Part shown: positions 50,167-62,307 of the stretch, one piece after another
How positions within the stretch are numbered: position 1 is the stretch's first letter
How the letters are laid out: each line of letters begins with the position of its first letter
Assembly: GCA_039545295.1 (NCBI GenBank)
Contig: BCIK01000009.1
Coordinates: 496,001 to 560,000, forward strand
From: Udeniomyces pyricola
Taxonomy: Eukaryota; Basidiomycota; Tremellomycetes; Cystofilobasidiales; Mrakiaceae
DNA: 64,000 bases
Reading direction: 5' to 3'
Program-made: the position numbers and the translations under genes
Notes under the pieces: model-generated
The model's database searches: none
Seen by the model: only the letters and a program-made list of their open reading frames with translations
What the model was told of the DNA's origin: nothing

Positions 50167-51321
50167 GATGTGGAAAGTCGAAGTGGGGGGTTTCAAAAAA
50201 AAAGCAAGGAAGAGTGGGTGGACAAAGCCTTGTGTAGACGGAGTTGAATGGGTGGTAAGACTGGTAGAAAGGAGCGAGAGATGGGGCGAGGTGGAAGTGA
50301 ACGGTTAACGGAAGGAAACCCAAGCGGCCAAGGGAGAGAAAGAGAGAAAGAGAAAGAGAGACAAGCGTACTAACCCATTCGGCCCTCCACCAGCCATCGA
50401 CCGAGGCCCTTTTCGGCCTTTTCCGAGGGCCCGGGTCTGACCTCGAATTCTCCACTGCTTGTCGTGTTATAATACGTTATATCTTGCTATACACACACTG
50501 GTTTCAGTTTCAAACATCATGTATAGAGCAAAGACCATGTTCACCCAGCTTCATCGACCTAGTCCGAGTCTCTATGCACCCTAGTATCTAAATTAAAAAT
50601 CCAGCTATGATACCAGCCTACGTACATGATCATATAATCGATAGCCACTGCATGAATCAGCACTCAACGTCTCAAGCGCCGGCTCTCGGTTCATCGTCAG
50701 ATCTGGTCAGATGTCAGATGACAACCGACGCGAGATGTCATGTTCGGCGTGTCACTCACGTAACTAATTAGCGGGACGGCGTATTGGTCTGTTAAGTACA
50801 CGCTGCATCAACGTATCAACAGCAGACTATAAGTTGATTCCGACTACAAGATGCCTGCAGATTAAGGACGAGACAAAAGGACGTCTTCCAACTCGTCGGC
50901 TATGAGAGTCAATAAAATCTCATTTCACACGAAAGTGTGAAGAAAAAGAAGAAAAAGAAAAAGAGAGGGAGGGATCGGAGGAACGACATGATGATCGATG
51001 TTAAGAGTGACTTCGGTTAAACGCCACATAGGAAAATGAAATGGAATGGAAACAGCAAGTAAGCAACGAATAACTGACGTGAGATCTATAACAATCAATC
51101 GGTCACAAGGATAAGAAGAACAAGAAAAGGAAAAACAAGAAAAGGAAAAACAAGAAAAGGAAAAACAAGGAAAGGAACCCTTGAAGCAACCAAGAAGATG
51201 TCTTTTCTGTTTGAGATCCTCCAGTAGGCACACTCCCCCTTCTCTCCCTCTCTCTCCTCCCCCCCCCCCTCCTCCTCTTTTGACCCCCAATCCACCCTTG
51301 CTGATTTCATCGTCAAGGATA
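50167..51321. other. 1.15-kb region: secreted protein promoter and dynactin 3' flank
   Basis: The part next to the secreted protein (50320-50365) has GAGAAAGA repeats. The middle (50456-50920) is unremarkable AT-balanced sequence without ORFs. A 15-nt tandem repeat lies at 51121-51170 on the dynactin side, beside C/T-rich sequence (51220-51300). No gene recognised. Confidence 0.45.
51121..51170 (+). repeat. 15-nt tandem repeat, unit CAAGAAAAGGAAAAA
   Basis: Three perfect copies (51121-51165) and a partial, slightly diverged fourth, lying about 150 bp downstream of the dynactin p150 stop codon, probably in its 3' UTR or flank. On the gene strand it reads TTTTTCCTTTTCTTG. Confidence 0.85.
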
Positions 51322-54300
51322 CTACAGCTGCAAATGCTGCTGTTTCGCCCATGCAACCTTCCTTCTGAGCCCCTCGACTTCAGCCTTGAGGTGCTCTCCT
51401 TCTCTCCTCCTTGCCTCCACGATCGCCTGAGGTCTCTTCGCTCTCGGTGTCCATCGCTTATAGCCTACACCCCTCTCCCTCTTCGCCTCCTCGTTCTCTT
51501 CCTCATCACTCTTGATTCCCCTTGCCGGCGTAGATGACCGCAAAATGGATGAGACCTTGCCCGGTCCGAGACTAGAGAGATCCACGACGAGCGAACTAGT
51601 ACTGAACGCTGCCATCTTGCGGTAGAGACGCGTCGTTTCAGAGGCGATCGCATGCAGGCTCTTTGGTTGAGAAAAAGGGTCGGACGCGAGGGGGGAGGTG
51701 TTATCCTCGTCTTCCTCGTCTTCTCCGATCGAGGAAGATGAGGAAGAAGAAGAGTGGGAAGGTGAAAGTGGTGGTGGTGGTGGAATGCTTGGGTGAGCAG
51801 AGTGGTGATGAAGAGGAGGTAGAGAACGGAATGTAGAAAGCAGATCTTGAGATTGAAGGAAGGCGTTTTCTTCGCGTAGGTAACGGAGGGCACTTCGAAG
51901 GGACTCGATCTGATAGGACGGTTCCAAAAAGTTCAAAATCACAAGAAGACGAATGATCAGTTACAGGTCTCGAGGTGAAGGACAGAATCATGATGATCCC
52001 TTCGTTCAATGAACAGCCAGCCTATCAGATAGAGACGAACCTGGTTAACCAGATGATGAGTGTCAAGGTTGCCTTCGAGGGTGCTGAGAATTTCATCAGA
52101 AACAGTAGAAGCCGGCGGCATCGTCGCTGATGTCGCTCCCGTTTGAGTCGCTGCAAGGTCGAAGGGCGCAGAAGAAGAAAGAGGATACAACGAGAAAATT
52201 GAGCACACGATAACTCCAAGTCAGCTTAAGCTCGTCCCATCAGTCCTGGACGTCTGATCAAGATATCTAGATACAAAAGAAGTCTATCGGTTCCGGGCGC
52301 GCCAGGACTTTCAACGTACCCTGCTTTTCATTCGCCGCAACCGAGAGGAGCCGAAGCTTGTTGAGGTCTTGTTCGGCTTTGTCGAGCTCTCCCTGCAGCT
52401 GCTCGATGGCCTCGGCGTACGTACGCTCTTGCTTCTTTGCTTTTGCAAGGTCCGTTTCGAGTTGGGAAACAGCTTCGGCTTGCTGCTTGGCGACTTCCAT
52501 ACGACGTTCGAGGAGCTGAATCCGAACGGACGACTCTTGAGAGTGTTGTTCCTGGAGGAGAAAGAAAGTGTAGAAGAGAGAAGGTGATAGAGGAGATGGA
52601 TGTCAAAAATCAAACAGACGTTTTACCCAAACCAAGAGACACACAAAGGAATAGAAGGAACGCGAGCTTCCTCTCGTATGCCAAAAGAATAGAACAAACT
52701 CACCCTCTTTTTGATCTCCCGATGAAGCTCTCGCACTTCTTCAGAGAGTTGGGTCACTTTGCGTTCGGCGTCGACGTTGACGAGAGCAGTCGCTCGAAGC
52801 TCCTCAGCGTGAATCGTCCAGGGGGTCACGCCGGAAACTGAAAATACCAAGAGTGAATTCGCCCATTGGATCAACATTAGAACAACACTATCGTTTCACT
52901 GAAGAGAGTTGATTCATGAGGTTCGAAGGAAAAGCAAACTCACTTTTCAACACCTGCTCCTGATCCATAAGTGTCGGCAGAAGCGCTGCGGCTTCTTGGC
53001 CGAGCCTCGCAACGAAGCCAGCAACGAGGTCCCAGGAAGCACTGTTGGCCTCTCCTGTAACCTCGAGGGTTATATCAGCCAGGAAGGTAAGGATCGTGGA
53101 GAGCTCGAGGGTACCCTTGGAGGCTCGGACGTCTTCGACATAGCCACCGATACGTTGAGCAAGCTGGAGATATTTGTGAATCGGCGGGCAAAGCGACATG
53201 TACCGAAATATTAGCAATAGTGTAGTTGAAGAGAGTTGAGAAAAAACAGGAGCTATACACTCATTATAGCGAATGGGACTCGAACCTGAATGGCGAAGTC
53301 GACAGCATTTGAGACGTTCTCAACCAGCGACTGTAGAGGAGCCTGCATTGTTGGCCGGAGTGCTGAAGATGCTCGAACCAAGTCTTCTACGCGTCGAACA
53401 AGTTTTCTGATAGTTACAAGAGGAAGGAAGTGAGGGAAGGGGAAGGAAGGGAAAACAACAGAACAGAAGATATATGTGTGTGTGTGTTTTTGGCGTCAGT
53501 GCCCAGACCGCTATACTACGCCAAACAATACGGACAAAAGTGCGAGTAGGTGAAACAACGAAGGAAAGAAGAAAGGGTGATATACTGACTTTGATGCTAA
53601 CTTGACCGACCGAACAAGCTCGAGAATGTGCTGAATCGGTTCAAAGATGGCCTCCTCGAGCGTGAGGTTGCCAGTATTGACATCAATTTCTGTGAGGTGT
53701 CCAATTCAGGATTCAAGGGGAAGCGTATGGAAGCAACAGGACAGTCAAATGTAGCTCCAACTAGAACAAGGGAAGATCGAACAAGCATAGCATAGTCGAT
53801 GTGGATCAGGGACAGAGACTCAGGATCGGAACGGGAGCGACGCACCTGGATCTTGAATGGCAGCAACGATGACGTGCTTAGCAAAGCCGACGGCGGCTCC
53901 AAAGTTATCCAGGTCAAAGTCGAAGCCAAGGACTTGGTCGAGCTCTTTTTCGCCGAGGTCCACAGCAGAGTTGGCAAAGTAAACTTCGGCAAGATGCTCA
54001 AACTGGGCGAGGAACCTAGTCATGAAGGGAAGTAAAGTAAGATATCAGATCGCAGAAAGGGGCAACAGACTTTGACGCTGATGCAAGAATCGGCGGACTA
54101 TCAAATGCAACGCAAGACGAGAGCGATTACAGCGAAGCGGAAAGGAAGCGAAGATAGAGACATACTTGGTAAGATCTCCGACGCAATCAAACTCCTTGAA
54201 CTCATCCTTGCGCAGGAGTTCGATGTATCCATCAATCCGTCGCTCGACGCTAACGAGTTCGTGGTAGATTCCTCCCGTCTTGAGGTAGGCGTCGACGGGG

Positions 54301-57300
54301 CATCGCTTGAGATATGCGGCGAATCGACGGTTGAGGAGGCTGAAGTGGGAGAGCTTGCCTCTCATCTGATGAGTGTAGCAGGGGGCAGAGAGGAGGTTGC
54401 ACTTCGTCAATTGGCGTAGCTAAAAACGTGTGTCGAACGTGATCGTTCAAGGGGATAAGGCGAAGAGAGAACGGCACTTACCTCACAGGTGCCCACGAGT
54501 GTGTCCGACGCAGCATCATACAAGCTCTCTGGCAAGCCATGCATCTGCCCAAGGATCGTATTCATCAATGTCGTCTTGTATGCAAGTCGGTCAAAGAACA
54601 GAAGACAGTGCGTCGAATCGACGTCCGTCTCGAAGTAACCGACGGGCAAGTATGTCTGCGAGGGTGTTGGCGTTTGACAAGTAGAAGAAGAAGTAAGTCA
54701 GGAACGAGGTACGGCGCAGTTGAACGTCGAACGCTGCAAAGTTCATCTCAAGACAGCTAGCCTGTAAGTGGCTTACCTGAACGATAGCAAGGTGATCCAC
54801 AGCCTGCTGAGCCTCTAGCTTCTTCAATTCAAGGTCAATCGTCTTCGCCTGAGCTTTCGTGGCTGAGCTCTGCAGCTTGAGGTTGAGATTCATGACGGCT
54901 TGTGATTGATTGGACAGGTTGTGAGTCTCGGAGAGATGCGTCACGTGCTGCTCTCGAAGTGATTCCATGTCGCTGGATATAAGAAGCGAAAATATCGATG
55001 GTGATTAGTTCCAATCAGACTCAATCTTCACCACACTCGCGGCCAGAACACTCCCAGCTAGGGATAATAACAAAAAAAAAAAAAAACACGCACGATTGGA
55101 GGTTCACAACGAGGTCTCGGAATTGGGCAATAGTTGACTGATGGTCGAAGACTGTCTCCTCAAGCCCATCTGCCCGCTTCTTTTCGTCATAGAACTGTGC
55201 TTCCCGCATGTCTGAGTGAGCAAATATATGAGTGAAAGACGATTGAGGAGATTACCACGATCGAGGTGGATAAGGCACGGCGAAGGACCGTCAGTTCAAC
55301 ACACTCAGTGCCCCTCTAGATGCATCTTCCTCCCTTTTTGCCCAAGCAAAGAAGACAAACAAACCACACAGTTTTCACTGGAAGGATTTCAAGAATGGAA
55401 CGTACCGATTTCTTCCTGGAGCTGCTTCTCTGTTTCGACGTGGTTCTCCTCAAGCTCGTCATTGAGCTCCTTGAGCGCCTCGAGATCCTCGATGGCGATA
55501 CGCATCTCTTCGAGTTTCTGTTATGGTGGACGCGCCAATGTATGGTCAGCAAATAGTCGATAACTTACCGTTGAAGGAATCGAGACAAGACTATATAAAG
55601 AAAGGATCTTGAACTCGACGGAGAGTAGATAGAGCAGCGTATTCCATCTTCGCCCCCTTTCCTTTCTTTGCCCCTGGAAAACTCACTTCTGACATGGTCA
55701 AGTTCCTCTCTGTTAGCAGCTCGAGCATTTCCTCGGCACCCAACGCGTCATCTAGCTGGATCTTGAGGTCTTCAACTTGAAGCTCGGCCGTTTCCAGCGC
55801 GTTTTGGACGACCTCATATTGAGCTATGAGACCAAAAAACAGCAAGGTGCAGCAGATTTGAGGAGAATAAGGTGAGGGATCAGGGTAGAGCGCGAGACAG
55901 ATCCTTCATAGTCAGCGCTGCAGGAGATCTGGAACGAGAAACAAGATAGAAGAGAAAATCCAACCTTGAAGCCCAGAAGTCTCCGAAAGGTCTTTCTCAA
56001 GCTCGGCAATTCGACTTCGTTGCTCGCGTTCAGTCTCAGAAGTTAAGTCACGAAGCCTGATCAAAGTCGAAAAGAGGAAGACGAAGAATGAGAAAGGAAA
56101 AACCAGAAGTGGACGGCGACACAAAAACCAGAAGACGGAATATGGTAGCGACTCAGGTCAGTAAATCAAAGAGTCTTGAACGGAAACCCTTAGGGTCAGA
56201 CCCCAAACATACCGTATAAGAGCTTCCTTGAGTCGCTCATTATGCTTTTCGAGCTGGACAAACGCCATCGAACTTCGCTCACCGCCGGCAAGGGCACCTG
56301 ACTGATCGGGTGGTTTCTCGTACTCAGCTGGAGGGAATCATATCACATGCGAAAAGAATAGAACATCGTGAAAGGAAGGGATGCAACCATCAGCGACTTG
56401 CCGATAGTCATAATTTGTTGGATTTCGCTCGCGATATCAACATACAGTGACATGGAGAACTCCGGGCATCTCTAAGAGCATCACAAAAGAAGATTCCACT
56501 TACCATTCTCCTCTCTCAAAACTTCTACCTCGACCTCGAGTCCAACGACCTTTTCTCGTTCCGCTTCCAGCTCCGCCTCGAGCGACTCTCCTTTCTCCTC
56601 TGCGAACTCCTTATCGAGCGTGACCATCTCGAGGTGATCTGTTAGTTCGATCAGCTTCGCTTCGAGTTCGGCGTTGGTACTTTCGAGTTGGGTGGACGAG
56701 AGTCGAAGATGAGATAGTTCGGATTGAAGAGTCTGAAGCTTGTCTACCTCGCGGTAAATGTATGAAGGGATACGTCAAACAAAGGCAGAAGTCAAGCGAA
56801 TCGTCAATATCGCAAACGATGCTACACGGTGTGTTTGACCTATCTCTTGAGGACACAACTAACTCTGCAATACCACGACCGACCTCCCAACCTCTTCTGC
56901 CCCTCTCAGCTTTCCCTCCATAGCGCGAACTCGTTCCGCTTCGTCTGATCGTTTGCTCTCTAGCACGCGCAGTTTAATCTTGAGTTCTTCAAAAGCATGG
57001 TCTCGAGTGGTCGTTACTGCAGTCGCTGTTGCCAAAGAAGGTGCTGGTGGTGGATGCTGAGAGCGGGAGGAAGCAGAAGAAGAAGGACGGGCGTGTGTTG
57101 CGTCATCGGCGGTCAAAGTCGGTGGTATGATGGTAGATGAAGAGGATACGCCAAGTCCTGTCGAAGCAGGTTCGCTTCTGCTAGCTGCGTTAACACCAAT
57201 CGGTAGTGGAGTCGAAGGAGGGAGGCAAGCTATACGCGTCGAAGCGGGTGGGGACTCTCCTTCAGAAACTGGCAGCGAGACTACGGATCTGACGGGTGAC

Positions 57301-58417
57301 GATGTCTTTGACGACGCAGTTGTCCGGAAGGATGGTCGCCGAACAGCCGCTGACGAGACAGAAGCACTTGACGAGGGTCTCCGATCACCAAAATCCGATG
57401 AGGAAGGGTCGGTATCGAGATTGGAAACAGTAGAAGGAGAGCGCTTCAATCCGCTGTTGGTAGTAATCCCAGATGACGAGCGCTCGCCCCCCGCAGCGAC
57501 GGCAAGTCTCGTCGCGGTTGCGCCTTGGACAGACGGACGACGGGAAGACGACATGCTTGGCGCTAGGGATGATGATGCTGACGACACGATTGAGGTAGAG
57601 GCAGTCGTCCCAGTCGGACCGTTTGTAGTGGAGGACGATGTCTTGCGAGAGAGAAGGGGAGTCGCGCGTGCTGACGAAGAAGCCGACGAGATAGGTCGCG
57701 AAGGTGTGGCAGATCCTACAACGCCAGAAGGTCGTCTTTGGGATGGAGTTGGGAAGAGAGGAGTCGTGGACCCGTCATGTTGGGCTAGGGAGGCTCGTGA
57801 AGAGGTAGTGCGATTCAAGGGGCGAGGCGTTGCTGGGGGACCCATCAACCCGGCTCCTCCCGCCGACGCGGACGAAAGCTGAGAGTTGGAGGCAGCTGAT
57901 GACGGACGGGACTAGGTAACATCGAGCAAGCCTGTCATATCAGTCTTGGAATTTCATAAGAGCTTGAGGTAACACGTCAGGCGGTCAAAAGATCAAGCAC
58001 CCACTGAAGGCGGCGGTCGGATGACTTTGCATTGCGATGGTCGAACCATCACACCATGCAGGGGTCGACAGGTGAAGTAAGTGACGCCTTGAACTGTTCC
58101 ATCGTTCTTGCCATTGGGTTCAAAGCTAGCCGGAGTGATGAAAGTACACGCGTGATAGGTCCGGCACCAGCATAGTCATAGGTCAGCAAGAAGTCTCCCT
58201 TGCCATCCTGACCCCTCTCGCTTGTCCGCCCTGACGTGGGACGGCATGATGTCGGGACAAACAACGACGAGACGTACAGTTCGACACCGACCCACTTGCC
58301 CGCTGCAAATGCTGGGTTTGTACCTGTCCAACGAAGAATGCCTGGCCCAGCGGTGACTTCGACTCTAGAGCCAAGGATGAGGTCGGACGTCGACGCGCTT
58401 GAGGGCGGACGCGACAT
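51322..58417 (-). CDS. Dynactin large subunit p150-Glued
   Basis: Largest dynactin subunit, which binds microtubules and the dynein intermediate chain. ATG at 58417 opens [20 protein letters not shown]. The CAP-Gly domain continues with [20 protein letters not shown], the EEY-binding motif [17 protein letters not shown] and [18 protein letters not shown] Ser/Thr-rich, basic disordered linker (57848-56860) follows, then several coiled-coil exons (for example [46 protein letters not shown]-type heptads). The globular dynactin domain includes [39 protein letters not shown] and [21 protein letters not shown] second coiled coil ([20 protein letters not shown]) and [18 protein letters not shown] end the protein at 51322. 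Around 25 exons. Domain order and length match fungal p150 (NIP100/ro-3). One intron holds an 8-bp stem-loop at 53489-53525. Confidence 0.92.
53489..53525 (-). other. Perfect 8-bp inverted repeat (stem-loop) in a dynactin intron
   Basis: TTTGGCGT at 53489-53496 pairs with ACGCCAAA at 53518-53525 across a 21-nt loop. On the gene strand the loop side reads AGTATAGCGG, similar to the start of a tRNA D-arm/A-box. It is directly followed by a TG repeat (53474-53487). It may be a degenerate tRNA-derived fragment or chance. Confidence 0.55.
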
Positions 58418-59445
58418 GGTTTGAAGCAAGGGGAGGTCTCTGTCGTAAGAGAAACGCTATCGGTTGAGGAAGGGCGGGGAAGGATATGGAGAAATGTCGA
58501 TGGATGGATCACTAGGGGTGACGATGTAGCCACGGGAAAATTTACCCTGTGGTCCGAGCAGAAACAAGAACAAGCTGGCCAAAAGGGGAGGGGAGTGTCG
58601 AGATGGTTGGCCGTTGCGCAGCACAAACCGAGGCCACGCGCGCCATCGACGTTCAAAGGGCGGCCTGCCTGGCGGGAGAAAAACGCCAGCTTGCGTCTCA
58701 AGATGATTCTCAACTCGCGTCATAGATGCATGCATGCTTCTCCATCAAAGCAAGCCCAAGTTCATGCAGCTTGGAAAAGAACAGGATAGGCTCCTCCAAG
58801 AGGGCTTTGTAACGAGACCAAGTGCTTCCGCCACTTGTCCAGTCCGTAAGTTGATGACAACTGGATAGTCGTAATCAGCGATTACTGACAGTCCAACTGA
58901 TGATGTTTACGCAGATCCGGACCAAGTCTAGAAGGATGGACGGGCCTCTGGGACGTGTACAACGCCTCGCTTACTACATCTTTGGACGCTTTCCTATTCC
59001 AATCCCCTCCATATGGCGATTCCGCGCGTGTCTCACATCAAAACATCAGCGCGCGAGATTGAGGACCCCGAGGCAGTAGTACTCGAAGGAGAAGGAGATG
59101 AAACGTCATAGAAATCGCATTGTAGAACAAAGCCTCGTCAAGGGAAAAGAGAAAAACGATGCGGAGTGGGCTGCAAGGAAACAAAAGAGGGTGGAAGGAA
59201 AGGCAAGGAAGGACATAGGGGAGACGGAAGAGGCAGAGCGACGAGAGGTCAAGGACACAAAGAGAACGGCCTGGAAAGGACTTGCTTCTCTAGTACCTGG
59301 GTCGTCGATCGTCTCCTCGTCGGTCATCGTAGCTACGCGCACAAAATAATCGAACGAACAAGAACAAGAAGAACGAGGGAACGGATCAAGTTAGTTGCAG
59401 ACATCATTGTGCGACTGAACGAGGAGCAGCGACCGTAGATCAAGT
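58418..59445. other. Intergenic region, dynactin promoter / Tra2-like 3' flank
   Basis: About 1 kb between tandem minus-strand genes. ORF 59098-59349 (+) and its complement are Lys/Arg/Glu-rich with no family match and lie in purine-rich sequence; I treat them as non-coding. GCATGCATGC-like words occur at 58726-58735. Confidence 0.4.
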
Positions 59446-61662
59446 TCATAGGCTAGAAAAGACGAACCCGGACGCAGGAGTAGCGTAGATCTCGGCCTCC
59501 CTGCGAGGAGGTCGACCTCCGTAGGGGTCACCACCTCGAGGAGGAGGGGGTCCGTAATCTCCTCGGGAGCCACCGGCGGGCATGTACGGCCTGTCGTCGT
59601 AGCGAGTGTCTCGTCGAGGAGGAGGAGCAGCGTCTGGACGACGACGAGTAAAGAGACAAGATACAAACAAACAAAGCAGCGAACGCGTTAGTTGTAAGGC
59701 GGATAGAGGCAAACCTGTCGGTAGTGCTAGGAAGAAAGAAACATACATCGGTCGTCCCGAGGGTCACCCCTTCGATCGTCGTATCGGCCACCCCTAGGCT
59801 CATCTGCGTATGCGTATCGCGGAGCGTAGGGATCGTCGTAGCGAGGAGGAGGGTACGCAGGTTCGCGAGCTGGCGAAGGGAGTCAGCATGGTTTCGCGCT
59901 TTCGATTCTCACCGCCCAACACCATGTTCTTGTCATGGGCTACGCCCTTAATGACAGACAAAGGGCGGGATAACCAGCGTTTAGTTTACTGACCAGCGTA
60001 TCGAGAGTCGTAAGGCTTGGGGTCGTAAGGCCTGTCGAAGCCTCCTCCACCACCACCTCCAGCTCGGAAGGGGGGAGGGCCTCGTCGGAAGTCGTCCGGC
60101 TTGGGAGGGCCGTGGTACCGTCCCGGAGTGGGGGTTCGGGCTCGTCCTCGGCGGGCCTGAACCACAAACACAACACCATAAACACACGGCGCAACGAGTC
60201 CAGTCAGTAAAAGACACATCGGGCGTTTCCGCGCGAAAAGATCACGTTGCAACAGAGAGTAAGAGTGAAAGCGCACCTTCTCGACTCGCATGGTCTTGCC
60301 AGAGAGCTCGGTGCCGTTGAGAGCGGCGACGGCGGCGTCGGCATCCTCCACAGTGTTCATGGTGACGAACGCGAAGCCTCGAGAGTCCTTGGTGTGAGGG
60401 TCGTACATGACCTGAGCCTTGTCAACCTATATATCGCAGGCAGGACAGCAAGCGCGAATATGAGGAAAACCAAGCGGGTAGATACAAAGCGTCAAGTCTG
60501 AGACATGCGCATACAACGGGATAGAACGAACAGAGAGTAGGAACAGGAGACAGACGTACGATACCGTACTTGCCAAAGAGCTCCTCGAGATCTCGCTGGT
60601 CGACTCGGGTAGCGAGCGATGAGACGTGGAGGTTGTTTCCGGGGTTGTCGCCACCGGTAGGAAGCCTGACGGCGGAGCCACGATCAAGGGGACAACGCAT
60701 GACGCGTCAGCAATAGTCGGGGTTCCGTGGCTTCTGCGAAACGAGTCTCAACTTGTCATCGCCTTCCTTGGTCCTTCCCCCCAAAAAAGGCAAAGAGCAA
60801 TCGCTACTCACTGGGGGCGTCCTCGGTCGACGTCCATCCTGGGGCCACGACCGGGGCTCGCGCTCCTGCCTCGGCCCTGAGGGCTTCGGCCACCGTTGAC
60901 ATCCTCTCGTCCTCGTCGGGGGGACATGGATCGCTCTCGGTAGCTAGCGGCGGGGGCTTCGTCTCGTCGGGCGTAGGCTGAAATGGATGAGTAAGTCGAA
61001 GGCAAGACGGTGCGGAACGAAAGGGAGAAGGAGGGAGCAAATGGGTGGGAGAGGGAAGCGCGAACAAGGCGATGTAGGATAGGTGGTGGGAATAGAGGAG
61101 GGACGAGCGGGTGAGTTGGATGCACTGGTGGTCGGCTCTTGAGTCGGAGTCGAGCGGCGTCAAGGACATGTGGATCGAGAGCAAATGGCGGAGAATGAAC
61201 AGATGGCGACGGTACTGATGGTGGAGATGTAGAGCACGAGACACGATCACTGTGAACAAGACGGGCGGGCCAAGCGAGTCTTTTTTTCTTCCCTCTTTCA
61301 CTCGAGCAAGACGTGACAGTGGAGGCACACATAAACTCGTCATGCTGGTTGGCGAGACGAGGCAGAGGCGAAGTTGACAACTGACATCACAGCTATGTTC
61401 GCTGGTAGGATGCGTGTGATGGGGGGACGCTGGTCGAAAAGCGATGGAAGACGACAGGTCGAGTCGGAGACGCGTGGGTGCAGACGACGTGCTAACGGAG
61501 ACGTCGAGGAGGGACAGGACAGATCGCAACCAAAGAAGGGCGAGTGAATCGTCGCTCTCATGGCGGCTTGGGTGGGTGGATGGATGTGTATGCACGTTAC
61601 GAGTCGATGAGGCGGATGACGAGGTATTGCTGAGAATGGAGCGTACCGTCGATGTCTGACAT
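59446..61662 (-). CDS. Tra2-like SR-type RNA-binding protein
   Basis: Splicing regulator of the transformer-2 type: one RRM flanked by RS/RG-rich arms. Exon 1 is only 16 nt (61662-61647, MSDID). After a 669-nt intron, exon 2 starts at 60977 with AYARRDEAPAASYRERSMSP and SPRRGREDV, an Arg/Ser-rich N-arm. The RRM reads GNNLHVSSLATRVDQRDLEE, LFGKYGIV, then VMYDPHTKDSRGFAFVTMNT (RNP1 GFAFV) and ALNGTELSGKTMRVEKARRG. The linker RARTPTPGRYHGPPKPDDFR is the Tra2 hallmark. The C-arm is Gly/Arg/Tyr/Asp-rich (GGGGGGGFDRPYDPKPYDSR) and ends in ASGFVFSSL at TGA 59448-59446. Fungal relatives have the same layout. The C-terminal few residues could differ if another splice is used. Confidence 0.85.
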
Positions 61663-62307
61663 GGTGAATGAGTTGGCAAGGGGTGGGTGAGGGAGGATGG
61701 GAAGAAGGATGGAGGGGGGAGGGGGGGGGGGGGGGGGGAAGGCAAGTGGGCGTTGATGAGGGGGGAGAAGTCATGATCGATGAGGAAGAGAGAAGCCCTC
61801 CTCCTCGGAGCAACCTACTGCACAGCCGGCCCTGACATGTCCTATTATGTATACCGGCCGGGCCTGTTATATCAATAATTAGGTCTTGTCGAGTCTTCCA
61901 AATATTGATCTGTCTCCTCTTGCTTTAGCCAATTGTAGCTCTATAGTTCTGGGACCTCGTTTATGACCGCTCAATGCGCGAGGCTATGCCAATATACGAG
62001 CTGTCCCGCTGAGGCAGCTAGTAGATCCATGACGCCAGGCCATCCATCTCATCAAGGCAAACGAGACGCGATCAGTTCAAGGGCCGGGCATATAGGAGAC
62101 GTTCGACGCGCTTCGGTCTGCAGCCTTGTTCTCCATCCTCATCATCTGATTCCATCAGCCGGTTCCCGTCGATTGACGTCCTCTCACCAGCACACAGGTC
62201 TCTCTCTCCAAGGCTTCACTTTCACTCCGCTTCCTCATCCTTACTCGAATCGCCTTTCTTGTTCATCCGTTCGGCCCCTTGGCCTTCCTTCCCTCGGCAC
62301 TCCTAAC
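61663..62307. promoter_or_regulatory. Divergent promoter between Tra2-like and RasGAP genes
   Basis: 645 bp. Close to the Tra2 start lies a G-rich block ending in 18 consecutive G (61721-61738). The centre (61840-61900) is AT-rich with TATATCAATAATTAGG. The RasGAP side is C/T-rich. I found no other coding signal. Confidence 0.45.
61721..61738 (+). repeat. 18-nt G homopolymer in divergent promoter
   Basis: Pure G run within GGAGGGGGGA sequence 60-75 bp upstream of the Tra2-like start codon. Confidence 0.85.

Noticed and set aside
51121..51170. The tandem array considered as a CRISPR-like repeat.
   Set aside because: Units are directly adjacent with no spacers, A/G-rich, and the genome is eukaryotic.
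53276..53525. A complete tRNA gene on the minus strand.
   Set aside because: The A-box-like and B-box-like parts are too far apart, a coding exon separates them, and no anticodon arm or acceptor pairing is visible.
57127..57882. 251-residue plus-strand ORF rich in Asp, Glu and Val.
   Set aside because: It is the exact antisense of the Ser/Thr-rich linker of dynactin p150, and has no domain or start context of its own.
59098..59349. An 83-residue Lys/Arg/Glu-rich plus-strand ORF between dynactin and the Tra2-like gene.
   Set aside because: Purine-rich low-complexity sequence, no family similarity, and located in the likely 3' flank of the opposite-strand gene.
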